9,687 nt of DNA from an uncultured Eubacteriales bacterium (GCA_949878535.1 CATLAS010000015.1:1-9687), one strand, 5' to 3'; positions 1 to 6,400 are shown, counted from the stretch's first letter. Numbers and translations are program-made. Notes: generated by a model not told the origin, from the letters alone.

Positions 1-137
1 ACCGCGTCGGAGGGATTGTTAAGTTATACTGCCAATTTGCACATTATTCAAAATGATAGCATTACAATCCCTCAGTCGACATCGCTGCGCTCAGTCGACA
101 GCTCCCTTTACACAAGGGAGCCTAATGAAGTTGGATG
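1..137 (+). repeat. Composite palindromic repeat, copy A
   Basis: Arms GAGGGATTGT (10-19) and ACAATCCCTC (64-73) form a perfect 10-bp inverted repeat around a 44-nt core (20-63). The core matches the core of the copy at 6221-6264 at about 32 of 44 positions, with the same spacing. To the right lies a second perfect hairpin, GCTCCCTT (101-108) with AAGGGAGC (114-121), loop TACAC. It resembles the non-autonomous, MITE-like small repeats common between genes in gut Clostridia. No protein reading is convincing here. The element may begin before position 1. Confidence 0.75.
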
Positions 138-144
138 CTACGCA

Positions 145-188
145 GCAGCCCCCTTTGGAACAGCATAGCAGATCCTCACATGAGAGCC
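145..188 (+). repeat. Second repeat block, right-end variant
   Basis: This block (CAGCCCCC, then TTTGGAACAGC, then AGCAGATCCTCACATG and a GAGAGC end) matches 6299-6340 in the same order with a few changes. It looks like the right-hand hairpin arm of the repeat family with about 25 nt inserted in the loop, including the shared word TCCTCACATG. Here it follows copy A but is separated from its core, so it may be a fragment of another copy. Confidence 0.6.
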
Positions 189-199
189 GCCACCCCTAC

Positions 200-265
200 C
201 CAAACCTTCCTTCTGTAAAGGGAGGTGGCGCGGTCAAGCGTAGCGATCGCGTCGGAGGGATGTCA
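200..265 (+). repeat. Degenerate repeat, copy D
   Basis: It contains AAGGGAGGTGGC, then CAAGCGTAGCGAT, then CGGAGGGATG. The same three words occur in the same order and spacing at about 5018-5063, inside the pyr leader. A partial hairpin (CTTCCTT with AAGGGAG) precedes them. It is probably a decayed left half of the same family, with no 44-nt core attached. Confidence 0.6.
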
Positions 266-301
266 CCTTCCGTTATGTCCCCCTTCCGTTATGTCCCCCT
301 T
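266..301. repeat. 16-bp direct tandem repeat
   Basis: The unit CCTTCCGTTATGTCCC occurs exactly twice head to tail (266-281 and 282-297), followed by the first four bases of a third unit (298-301). It sits at the junction between two palindromic repeat copies and may be a small duplication at that junction. Confidence 0.8.
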
Positions 302-395
302 GTGTAAAGGGGGGTGGCACGGCAAAGCCGTGTCGGGGGGATTGTCCATGCGATCTACAAAATATCAAAAACGATAGCACAACATCCCCATCCAC
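293..395 (+). repeat. Composite palindromic repeat, copy C
   Basis: Two hairpins stand side by side: CCCCCTT (295-301) with AAGGGGG (307-313), and CACGGC-AAA-GCCGTG (318-332). These are followed by GGGGATTGT (337-345) and, after a shorter core of about 33 nt, a degenerate ACAACATCCCC (379-389). This is a decayed relative of copies A and B. From 396 to 482 I see no gene and no convincing terminator for the pyr operon, only a weak 5-bp ACAGT/ACTGT stem near 434-450. Confidence 0.6.
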
Positions 396-482
396 TCCGC
401 GGGATGCCCCAGGGGATCTTTGTGGAGCTTGACTAACAGTTTCCTTTACTGTGGGAAGCTTTTGGGGGATACTAAAAGTTTT

Positions 483-1121
483 TTATTTCTGCATCCAGCT
501 TTCGTCCGCAGGATTATCCCGGAATCGGATCAGGCGGGCAATGTCCTCCATTGCAATATATCCGTTTTCTCCGGCTGCCTGTGCCACTGCATCAAAACAG
601 GTCAAACTGTGATTTTCCACATCCGCGGCATGGAGACGATCCAGTCCCTTCTGCATACCGTAAGTAAAGATGCTCACAACGCCCAGCACCTGTGCACCAG
701 CTTCACGCAGCGCCTCCACCACATCAATTACACTTCCGCCAGTAGAAATAAGATCCTCAATCACCACGACCTTCTGACCAGCTTCCAGTTTTCCCTCAAT
801 CCGGTTCTGTCTGCCGTGATCCTTATTTCCGCCGCGTACATACCCCATTGGCATGTCCAACATATGGGCTGCAATAGCAGCGTGAGCAATTCCGGCGGTG
901 CTGGTACCCATCAATACCTCTGCCTGGGGATAATAGGTTTTCACCGCGTCGGCAATGGCAGTTTCCACCAGAGTACGTACTGCAGGAGCAGTAAGAATCA
1001 ATCTGTTATCACAGTAAACGGGGCTTTTGATCCCGCTTGCCCAAGTGAAAGGCTCGTCCGGACGGAAAAATACCGCTTTGATATCCAACAGGGCTTTCGC
1101 AATCTGCATTTCTGTATTCAT
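483..1121 (-). CDS. pyrE: Orotate phosphoribosyltransferase
   Basis: This enzyme joins orotate to PRPP to give OMP, the fifth step of UMP synthesis, in the cytosol. The 212-residue protein has the usual length. The PRPP-binding motif of type I phosphoribosyltransferases is clear at about residues 118-130 (VVVIEDLISTGGS). The mobile catalytic loop reads YVRGGNKDHG (94-103) and keeps the Arg, Lys and His expected there; the second position of the loop is Gly where enterobacterial enzymes have Lys, but this site varies in Firmicutes. The ATG is preceded by GAAAGGAATG. It is the last gene of the operon, 23 nt after pyrF. No clear terminator follows it; repeats fill the downstream DNA. Confidence 0.96.
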   Translation of the reverse strand: MNTEMQIAKALLDIKAVFFRPDEPFTWASGIKSPVYCDNRLILTAPAVRTLVETAIADAVKTYYPQAEVLMGTSTAGIAHAAIAAHMLDMPMGYVRGGNKDHGRQNRIEGKLEAGQKVVVIEDLISTGGSVIDVVEALREAGAQVLGVVSIFTYGMQKGLDRLHAADVENHSLTCFDAVAQAAGENGYIAMEDIARLIRFRDNPADESWMQK

Positions 1122-1144
1122 TTATATTACCATTCCTTTCTGAT

Positions 1145-1849
1145 TTACATACAAAATTCTGCAACGCAGCGTTTATATGCTGCAACAGGGTCTGCTGCAG
1201 CAGTAATGGGACGCCCAACTACAATGTAATCACTGCCAATTTCCCGCGCACGCGCCGGAGTAGTAACCCGCGCTTGATCGCCTTTGTCACCGTCTGCAAA
1301 ACGCACGCCCGGCGTTACTGTAAGGAACTGTCCGCCGCAGGTTTCTTTCACCATTCCAGCCTCCAGGGGAGAACATACCACACCATCCAATCCGGCTGTC
1401 TGTGCATTTTTTGCATAGGCACAAACTACCTGTTCTACCGGCTCATGGATACGGATATCCCGCTCCATAACCTCCTGACTTGTAGAGGTAAGCTGCGTTA
1501 CAGCAAGAAGAATCGGACGTTTTTCCCCAGCAGAGGAAAGTCCTCGCAGCGCCCCTTCCATCATAGGAATTGCGCCGGCTGCATGCAGGTTGCACATATC
1601 CACACCAAGGTGCGCCAGCACAGCCATCGCTTTTTCCACTGTGTTGGGAATATCATGAAGCTTGAGATCCAAAAAGATTTTATGCCCCCGCTCCTTTGTC
1701 AAGCGGACAATATCCGGACCTGCCGCATAAAACAGCTCCATACCGATTTTAACAAACGGTCTTCTCTCCTCGTTCGCAAACAGATCCAAAAAATCTGTAT
1801 ACGCTTGTGCACTTGCAAAGTCGCACGCAACGATTACATCTTTTCCCAT
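1145..1849 (-). CDS. pyrF: Orotidine 5'-phosphate decarboxylase
   Basis: This enzyme decarboxylates OMP to UMP, the last step of the pathway. The 234 residues match the short, group 1 form. The catalytic signature DLKLHDIPNT lies at residues 61-70, with the Asp-Lys-Asp triad contributed by D61, K63 and D66, and VACDF near the N terminus carries the first substrate-binding Asp (D10). The phosphate-binding VVGRPIT is near the C terminus. The ATG has an AGGAG ribosome site (1859-1863) within the 20-nt gap after pyrD. Its order before pyrE places the two UMP-forming enzymes together at the end of the operon. Confidence 0.96.
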   Translation of the reverse strand: MGKDVIVACDFASAQAYTDFLDLFANEERRPFVKIGMELFYAAGPDIVRLTKERGHKIFLDLKLHDIPNTVEKAMAVLAHLGVDMCNLHAAGAIPMMEGALRGLSSAGEKRPILLAVTQLTSTSQEVMERDIRIHEPVEQVVCAYAKNAQTAGLDGVVCSPLEAGMVKETCGGQFLTVTPGVRFADGDKGDQARVTTPARAREIGSDYIVVGRPITAAADPVAAYKRCVAEFCM

Positions 1850-1869
1850 TTTATTCTTCTCCTATGTAT

Positions 1870-2784
1870 TTATATATGTGCCCCGCCGATGATTTCGGAA
1901 AGGGACTGGATACCGTAATGCTGTGCCCGCTCAGGCAGCGCCTCTATAATATCCCGGCAAGCCCAAGGATTCACCAGATTTGCCGCGCCCACCTGCACCG
2001 CAGACGCGCCAGCCAGCATCATTTCAATTACATCATCCGCAGTGGATACGCCGCCCATACCAATTATGGGGATTTTCACCGCCTCATAAACCTGATACAC
2101 CATTCGCAGCGCCACCGGGAAAATGGCAGGACCGGAAAATCCGCCCATTTTATTAGCAATCACAGGCTTTTTCCGCTTCAGATCAATCCGCATACCCAGA
2201 AGGGTGTTGATCAGCGCCAATCCATCCGCCCCTGCATCCTCACAAGCTTTTGCAATTGATACAATATCGGTCACATTGGGGGTGAGTTTGATATAAACCG
2301 GCTTGTCCGTCACCGCCTTCACCGCGCGAGTTACCGCGGCCGCGGCCGCCGGATCAGTACCAAAGCTGATTCCACCGCCGTGAACATTGGGACAGCTTAC
2401 GTTCACTTCAATGATGCCGACCTGCTCTGCCTGATCCATCCGTGCGGCGCACTCCGCATACTCTTCTATGGAAAAGCCACTGATATTGGCAATCACAGAT
2501 TTTTTATAATGGGTCGCCAAACGGGGAAGCTCCACAGACACTACCTTCTCCACACCAGGGTTCTGCAGTCCCACCGAATTGATCAGCCCTGCGGTACACT
2601 CCGCAATCCGCGGGGTAGGATTGCCGAATCTGGGATGCAGAGTTGTTCCCTTTATGGAAATGGATCCTAAAATATTCAAGTCATACAAAGGTGCAAATTC
2701 TTCTCCAAACCCGAATGTTCCGCTTGCAGGAATCACCGGATTGTCCAGCACAAGCCCGGACAGCGTTGTTTGCAGATTTACCAC
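1870..2784 (-). CDS. pyrD: Dihydroorotate dehydrogenase, catalytic subunit (type 1B)
   Basis: The FMN-binding TIM-barrel subunit oxidises dihydroorotate to orotate and passes electrons through PyrK to NAD+. The 304-residue length fits type 1B. The catalytic base of class 1 enzymes is Cys131 in NVSCPNV (residues 128-134), where class 2 membrane enzymes have Ser. Other landmarks are the N-terminal PASGTFGFGEE, the SIKGTTLHPR FMN/substrate region and the C-terminal GMGGVSTADD phosphate-binding loop. The start is GTG and overlaps the end of pyrK by 7 nt, which suggests translational coupling and equal production of the two partners. The enzyme should be a cytosolic PyrD2-PyrK2 heterotetramer. Confidence 0.96.
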   Translation of the reverse strand: MVNLQTTLSGLVLDNPVIPASGTFGFGEEFAPLYDLNILGSISIKGTTLHPRFGNPTPRIAECTAGLINSVGLQNPGVEKVVSVELPRLATHYKKSVIANISGFSIEEYAECAARMDQAEQVGIIEVNVSCPNVHGGGISFGTDPAAAAAVTRAVKAVTDKPVYIKLTPNVTDIVSIAKACEDAGADGLALINTLLGMRIDLKRKKPVIANKMGGFSGPAIFPVALRMVYQVYEAVKIPIIGMGGVSTADDVIEMMLAGASAVQVGAANLVNPWACRDIIEALPERAQHYGIQSLSEIIGGAHI

Positions 2785-3518
2785 CGAATTTCCTCCTTTT
2801 CCAAAACGGGACCGTCTTTGCAGATCCGTTTTGTACCGTATTTCGTTTCACAGCTGCAGCCCATACACGCACCGAATCCGCAGCCCATCCGCTCTTCAAA
2901 GCTGAACTGTCCGCCGCACGCAGTCGCATCATATACTGCCCGCAGCATTGGTTCCGGTCCGCAGGAGAACGTATAATCCGGTGCGGGAAGGGCTGCCAAT
3001 GCTGCGGTGACAAAGCCTTTTATACCGGCGCTTCCATCTGCAGTGGTGATCACCACAGGAATACCGGCAGCTTCAAATTTCTGCTGCAAGATGACTTCTT
3101 TCGCTGTATTGAAGCCGAGGACAGCCGTTACATTTCTGCCGCTGTCCCGAAGCGCCTTTGCCGTCCAGAACATGGGAGGCGCGCCTGCGCCGCCGCCGAT
3201 TACCAGCGTATTCTCTCCTGCCCGTTGAATATCAAAGCCGTTGCCCAGCCCGGTAAGCACATCCAGCATCCCGCCAGGAGTCATACAAGCCATTGCATCC
3301 GTGCCTTTGCCCACTGCTTTATAAATAATCCGCAGAATCCCCAATGACCGATCCACATCATGCACTGAAATTGGGCGGCGCAGATAGAATCCATCCAATG
3401 CGATATTGACAAACTGTCCCGGCACGGTTATGGCGCTGATATCGCCCTGGAGTGCCATTTCATACATATCCGGCGCTATCCGAATATTTTCTTTTATTTC
3501 AAAAAGACCTTGCTTCAT
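2778..3518 (-). CDS. pyrK: Dihydroorotate dehydrogenase electron transfer subunit
   Basis: This ferredoxin-reductase-like partner of PyrD carries FAD and a [2Fe-2S] cluster and passes electrons to NAD+. The 246-residue protein shows, in order, an FAD-binding beta-barrel with RRPISV at 47-52, a nucleotide-binding GGGAGAPP at 108-115, CGPEPM at 186-191, and a C-terminal cluster motif with Cys213, Cys218, Cys221 and Cys233, the spacing typical of PyrK. Cys223 is an extra cysteine in the same loop. The ATG follows GGAAGGA. The gene overlaps pyrD at its 3' end and is separated from pyrC by a 122-nt spacer with hairpins. Confidence 0.95.
   Translation of the reverse strand: MKQGLFEIKENIRIAPDMYEMALQGDISAITVPGQFVNIALDGFYLRRPISVHDVDRSLGILRIIYKAVGKGTDAMACMTPGGMLDVLTGLGNGFDIQRAGENTLVIGGGAGAPPMFWTAKALRDSGRNVTAVLGFNTAKEVILQQKFEAAGIPVVITTADGSAGIKGFVTAALAALPAPDYTFSCGPEPMLRAVYDATACGGQFSFEERMGCGFGACMGCSCETKYGTKRICKDGPVLEKEEIRW
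2791..2800 (-). promoter_or_regulatory. Strong Shine-Dalgarno deciding the pyrD GTG start
   Basis: The minus strand reads AAAAGGAGGA, 6 nt upstream of the GTG at 2782-2784. It lies inside the pyrK coding sequence. It supports GTG as the true start, because no ATG is near it. Confidence 0.8.
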
Positions 3519-3560
3519 AATAATCCTTCCCCTTATGTATTAACGCCCCGTCATGCAACA

Positions 3561-3590
3561 TTTCAGTGGCAGACTTTCCTGCCACTGAAA
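3561..3590. other. Perfect 12-bp hairpin in the pyrC-pyrK spacer
   Basis: TTTCAGTGGCAG (3561-3572) and CTGCCACTGAAA (3579-3590) are exact reverse complements around a 6-nt loop. On the minus-strand transcript no T-run follows, so it is not a classic terminator. It could protect or process the mRNA between pyrC and pyrK, or belong to a small repeat. Confidence 0.7.
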
Positions 3591-3623
3591 AAAGTAAGTG
3601 AAACCCGCCGCCGGTGAGGCGGG
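3588..3623 (-). terminator. Terminator-like hairpin between pyrC and pyrK
   Basis: On the minus strand the stem CCCGCC/GGCGGG (3618-3623 with 3604-3609, 8-nt loop) is followed by TTTCACTTACTTTTTT. The T-run (3588-3593) overlaps the first arm of the neighbouring 12-bp hairpin. An upstream GAGG/CCTC pairing would compete with the stem, so partial termination or attenuation is possible. No PyrR-type CNGNGA loop is present here. Confidence 0.4.
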
Positions 3624-3640
3624 GGACCTCTTGCTTTTCG

Positions 3641-4918
3641 TTATAAATCTGCCGGCATCGCCCGGGCAGACTTGTCCCGCCACACGATGCGGCCATCGCA
3701 TACGGTAAGCAGACACTGCCCGAATACCTCTGTTCCTGCAAAGGGAGTAGCCCGCCCCATAGTCAAAAAGGATCCAGGATCTACCGTATACGACTGTTCC
3801 AGATCAAACACTGTAAAATCCGCAGGAGTACCGGGGATGATCCCACTCGCACCCAGCCCGAACCGACTGCATGGATTTTCACACAGCATATGCAGGATCT
3901 GCTCCAGCGATACAATACCAGGGCGAACCAAGTGGGTATACAACACTGAAAACGCAGTTTCCAAACCGACCACACCCATCATGCTGCCCGCAAGCCCCTT
4001 GCTTTTTTCCTCCGCGGTATGTGGCGCATGATCGGTAGCAATCATATCAATTGTGCCATCCAGAACGCCCCGAATCAGTGCTTCACGATCCTCTCTGCTT
4101 CGCAGGGGAGGATTCATTTTGAATCTTCCATCCTCCTGTAAATCCTCATCGCACAAAGTAAGGTAATGGGGGGCCGTCTCACAGGTCACGTTTATACCGT
4201 CTGCTTTCGCCTGCCGAATCAATTCTACACTTTCTGCACAGGAAATATGGCAGACGTGATATGCGCATCCTGTTTTTTTCGCCAGCGCAAGATCCCGCTG
4301 AATGGGACCCCATTCCGACTGGGAACAAATGCCCTTATGCCCATGAGCGGCAGCATATACGCCATCGTGGATATATCCGCCATGCAGGAGGGATTCATCC
4401 TCACAGTGTGCTGCGATAATTTTATTAAGGGCAGCCGCTCGGGTCATAGCAGCCTCCATTTTTTCATCGGACTGTACACCTTTCCCATCATCGGAAAAAG
4501 CAACTGCTGCCGTCATTATCTCCAGAGGAGCAAGGGTTTCACCTTTCTCTCCTACTGTAATCGACCCATAGGGATACACACGGATTTTTGCATCCCGGCA
4601 GATCATGGACAGTTCTGCCTCCAGATGTGCTGGGCTGTCCGGCACCGGATTTAAGTTGGGCATTGCGCACACGCGGGTATAACCGCCCCGCGCCGCCGCG
4701 GAAGTACCGGTGGCAATTGTTTCTTTATATGAAAATCCGGGCTCTCTGAGGTGTACATGCACATCAGCAAACCCGGGAAATATGCAATACTTTTTGGCAT
4801 CAACAACAAAATCGGGACGGAGAAAAGGGTCGGAAATCATTCCGTCCGACAAATACAGATCACCGGATGTGATATGACCGTTCTGATACATTGCAGCGTC
4901 TTTGAATACGATTTTCAT
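3641..4918 (-). CDS. pyrC: Dihydroorotase (type I)
   Basis: This zinc amidohydrolase cyclises carbamoyl-aspartate to dihydroorotate. At 425 residues it is the long type I form found in Gram-positive bacteria, not the short E. coli type. Metal-site motifs appear in order: HVH in DVHVHLREPG (54-56), FSDDG (141-145) whose Asp bridges the metals in this group, HCED (171-174), HVCH (221-224), and ATDHAPH (294-300), which holds the catalytic Asp. GLETA follows at 319-322. The ATG is preceded by TTAGGAGAAC (SD 4926-4930). It is the first gene of the operon; 250 nt separate it from the leader terminator. No aspartate carbamoyltransferase gene is beside it. Confidence 0.96.
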   Translation of the reverse strand: MKIVFKDAAMYQNGHITSGDLYLSDGMISDPFLRPDFVVDAKKYCIFPGFADVHVHLREPGFSYKETIATGTSAAARGGYTRVCAMPNLNPVPDSPAHLEAELSMICRDAKIRVYPYGSITVGEKGETLAPLEIMTAAVAFSDDGKGVQSDEKMEAAMTRAAALNKIIAAHCEDESLLHGGYIHDGVYAAAHGHKGICSQSEWGPIQRDLALAKKTGCAYHVCHISCAESVELIRQAKADGINVTCETAPHYLTLCDEDLQEDGRFKMNPPLRSREDREALIRGVLDGTIDMIATDHAPHTAEEKSKGLAGSMMGVVGLETAFSVLYTHLVRPGIVSLEQILHMLCENPCSRFGLGASGIIPGTPADFTVFDLEQSYTVDPGSFLTMGRATPFAGTEVFGQCLLTVCDGRIVWRDKSARAMPADL

Positions 4919-4964
4919 ACCTGTTCTCCTAATAAAATTTTAAAATATGTTACATTTTTCAAAA

Positions 4965-5150
4965 GCCTCTCCCTCAGCACAGAAAGGCAACGTCTTGATC
5001 TTATCCCATCCTCAGCAAAAGGAGGTGGCACACCCAAGCGTAGCGATTGTGACGGAGGGATGCCTCCCCACTCAAGCCTCTCCCCTGTGCAAGGGAGCCT
5101 TTAAAAATATGTGCTCCGCGACAGTTCCCTTTACTGAGAGGAACCTTTTA
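4965..5150 (+). repeat. Degenerate palindromic repeat (copy E) in the pyr 5' UTR
   Basis: GGAGGTGGC, then CAAGCGTAGCGAT, then ACGGAGGGATG (5021-5063) match copy D near the window start. To the right are imperfect stems CTCCC/GGGAG (about 5080-5097) and GTTCC/GGAAC (5124-5145). The repeat lies between the leader terminator and pyrC, so it is transcribed, in reverse, as part of the pyr mRNA. I see no gene in 4931-5170; an AT-rich stretch at 4931-4951 sits just before the pyrC ribosome site. Confidence 0.6.
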
Positions 5151-5169
5151 TATCCTCACTCTTTGCAAT

Positions 5170-5194
5170 AAAAAAGATCTTGCCCGGCAAGATC
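5170..5194 (-). terminator. Intrinsic terminator of the pyr leader
   Basis: The minus strand reads GATCTTG-CCGGG-CAAGATC (stem 5188-5194 with 5176-5182), followed by six T (5170-5175). It is a textbook Rho-independent terminator, about 90 nt downstream of the predicted start site and well before pyrC. That position fits an attenuator better than an end for pgeF. Confidence 0.85.
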
Positions 5195-5283
5195 ATCCCG
5201 CATAAAACAAAACCACAAAATACTTTGCGGCATGCTCCATATAAAAAATCTTGACGGTATCGCTGTACCTGCTTAAAGATTCT
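5170..5283 (-). promoter_or_regulatory. PyrR-type attenuator in the pyr operon leader
   Basis: Read on the minus strand, AATCTT (5281-5276) pairs with AAGATT (5252-5247). Above an internal loop, GGTA (5269-5266) pairs with TACC (5259-5256), closing the hexaloop CAGCGA (5265-5260). This fits the CNGNGA hexaloop of the PyrR binding loop known from Bacillus; the UUUAA on the 5' side of the internal loop also resembles those sites. CAAGAT of the lower stem can instead pair with ATCTTG of the terminator arm (5193-5188), an antiterminator. In the known mechanism PyrR with UMP stabilises the binding loop, which lets the terminator form when pyrimidines are plentiful. The protein is not encoded in this window. 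The structure is read by eye. Confidence 0.72.
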
Positions 5284-5289
5284 TATAGT

Positions 5290-5318
5290 AGGATAGCATA
5301 TCGGATGATACTTGTCAA
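5290..5318 (-). promoter_or_regulatory. Sigma-A promoter of the pyr operon
   Basis: TTGACA (5313-5318) and TATCCT (5290-5295) are separated by 17 bp on the minus strand. The expected start is near 5283, just where the PyrR-type loop begins. It lies about 30 bp beyond the pgeF stop codon. Confidence 0.85.
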
Positions 5319-5324
5319 GAGGGA

Positions 5325-5367
5325 AATCGGGATTTTTCGCGAATTCTCTCAGCACAAAATCCCGATT
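5325..5367. other. Perfect 12-bp inverted repeat across the pgeF stop codon
   Basis: AATCGGGATTTT (5325-5336) and AAAATCCCGATT (5356-5367) are exact reverse complements around 19 nt. One arm encodes the last residues of PgeF; the other ends just upstream of the pyr -35 box. There is only a weak T-rich tail (TTTCCCTCTT), so as a terminator for pgeF it is uncertain. Confidence 0.65.
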
Positions 5368-6140
5368 CCTGCACCCATGGTGCCCCGCACTCCGCCAGTT
5401 GCTCTATGGGAGTGATACAACACAGGGTTACACTGAGTGCATTCCCCGCACACATCCACTGCGTCTACGCCCGCTTCCAGCAGGAGTTCCCGGTTCATTC
5501 CGGCAATGTCCGCATACAGTGCGCCATCACGTTTTATCACATATTTGTCAGCAAAAGCGCTGCCTCGCAGCTCTGCTACTGTATCCCGCAATTCCCCGCC
5601 GACCTGATAGCAGCAGGGATGGATGCACGCGCCTACAGCGGCATGTATCTGCACCGCACCCATTTTCCGCAGCATTGCAACTGCCCCCGCAGCAATGCCG
5701 GCGGCAGTTCCACGCCATCCCGCATGGACGGCACCCACCAGCGGTGCGCCGGTTTCTGTCACCCCCGCAAGGAGCACAGGTGCACAGTCTGCCACCCGCA
5801 CCAAAAGAGTGATTCCCGGCTGATCCGTAACAAATCCATCACAGGGGAACGGCACATCCCGCAGCGTTCCCTCCCCAGCATTTTCACGGGTTACATACCG
5901 GATTGTATCCGAGTGAATCTGGGGCGTACACACTACATCTTCAGGAAGTCCAGCATGCTGACAAAGCAGACGAATATTTTCAATCACCGTTTCCCGATCG
6001 TCCCCTCGGAAAAATCCCGTATTCATAGACGCAGTGTGCGGCAGGGTGCTGACGCCCCCTTCTCTGGTAGAAAATCCGTGGGCTATGCCGGAAATTTCCA
6101 GCACATCTGATTTCCATGTATAATTATTATATTTAAACAT
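5349..6140 (-). CDS. pgeF: PgeF/YfiH (LACC1) family purine nucleoside phosphorylase
   Basis: Members of this family, long annotated as polyphenol oxidase or laccase, act on purine nucleosides (phosphorolysis and adenosine deamination), and E. coli YfiH has been linked to peptidoglycan editing. Metal and catalytic residues are present in the right order: His76 in PQIHSD, Cys119 in RVADCAPV, and His139 in AVHAGWRGT. Further family marks are the GFSTREGGVS start and the ECTQCNPVLYHSHR end. I chose the second ATG (6138-6140) because AAGGA (6149-6153) lies 8 nt before it; the ATG at 6147-6149 overlaps that site. That gives 263 residues. It stands alone, upstream of the pyr promoter on the same strand. 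Confidence 0.9.
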   Translation of the reverse strand: MFKYNNYTWKSDVLEISGIAHGFSTREGGVSTLPHTASMNTGFFRGDDRETVIENIRLLCQHAGLPEDVVCTPQIHSDTIRYVTRENAGEGTLRDVPFPCDGFVTDQPGITLLVRVADCAPVLLAGVTETGAPLVGAVHAGWRGTAAGIAAGAVAMLRKMGAVQIHAAVGACIHPCCYQVGGELRDTVAELRGSAFADKYVIKRDGALYADIAGMNRELLLEAGVDAVDVCGECTQCNPVLYHSHRATGGVRGTMGAGIGILC

Positions 6141-6157
6141 AAAATGCATCCTTATAT

Positions 6158-6163
6158 ATTATA
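6158..6163 (-). promoter_or_regulatory. Possible -10 box for pgeF
   Basis: TATAAT stands on the minus strand about 17 nt before the chosen pgeF start. The -35 position, around TTTGCG, falls in the edge of the adjacent repeat and is poor, so this is only a candidate. Confidence 0.35.
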
Positions 6164-6170
6164 ATCGGCG

Positions 6171-6355
6171 CTCTTTCCCCCGCAAAGGGAAGGTGCCGGC
6201 AAAGCCGGCGGAGGGATTGTCTACATATACTATCAATTTGCAGATTCTTCAAAGCGATAGTATAACAATCCCCCAGTCAGCATCGCTACACTTGGCTGAC
6301 AGCCCCTTCGGAACTGCGCAGCAGGTCCTCACATGGGGGCTTTTAAAAGGTGCGC
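6171..6355 (+). repeat. Composite palindromic repeat, copy B (best preserved)
   Basis: From left to right: a hairpin GCCGGC-AAA-GCCGGC (6195-6209); the arm GGGATTGT (6213-6220); a 44-nt core with its own perfect 8-bp inverted repeat ATACTATC (6227-6234)/GATAGTAT (6256-6263); the arm ACAATCCC (6265-6272); a hairpin GTCAGC (6276-6281)/GCTGAC (6295-6300); and AGCCCC (6301-6306) paired with GGGGCT (6336-6341) across an insert shared with 145-188. It fills the gap between pgeF and the HPr-like gene; there is no gene in it. Confidence 0.8.
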
Positions 6356-6400
6356 TTTTCGGCCTCCATCATAAGGGGCCATTTGAAGCTCACGCATTTC

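Noticed and set aside
53..307. An 84-codon plus-strand frame across the first repeats
   Set aside because: It lies wholly in palindromic repeats, has no ribosome site and no protein-like composition.
1..400. Repeats at the left end as a CRISPR array
   Set aside because: Units differ in length and are palindromic, with related rather than unique spacers, so they are interspersed repeats.
2335..2352. Repeated GCGGCC run resembling a short repeat
   Set aside because: It encodes a run of five Ala in PyrD (about residues 145-149) and is ordinary coding sequence.
2643..3347. A long plus-strand frame opposite pyrD and pyrK
   Set aside because: The opposite strand has clear PyrD and PyrK motifs, while this frame is rich in Cys, His and Arg without a recognisable fold.
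5131..5355. A 74-codon minus-strand frame through the pyr leader
   Set aside because: It runs through the promoter, the PyrR-type loop and the terminator, and begins inside the pgeF end; it is explained by those elements.
5406..6110. A 234-codon plus-strand frame opposite pgeF
   Set aside because: It is the antisense of a well-supported gene and shows no family motif; such mirror frames are common in GC-rich third positions.
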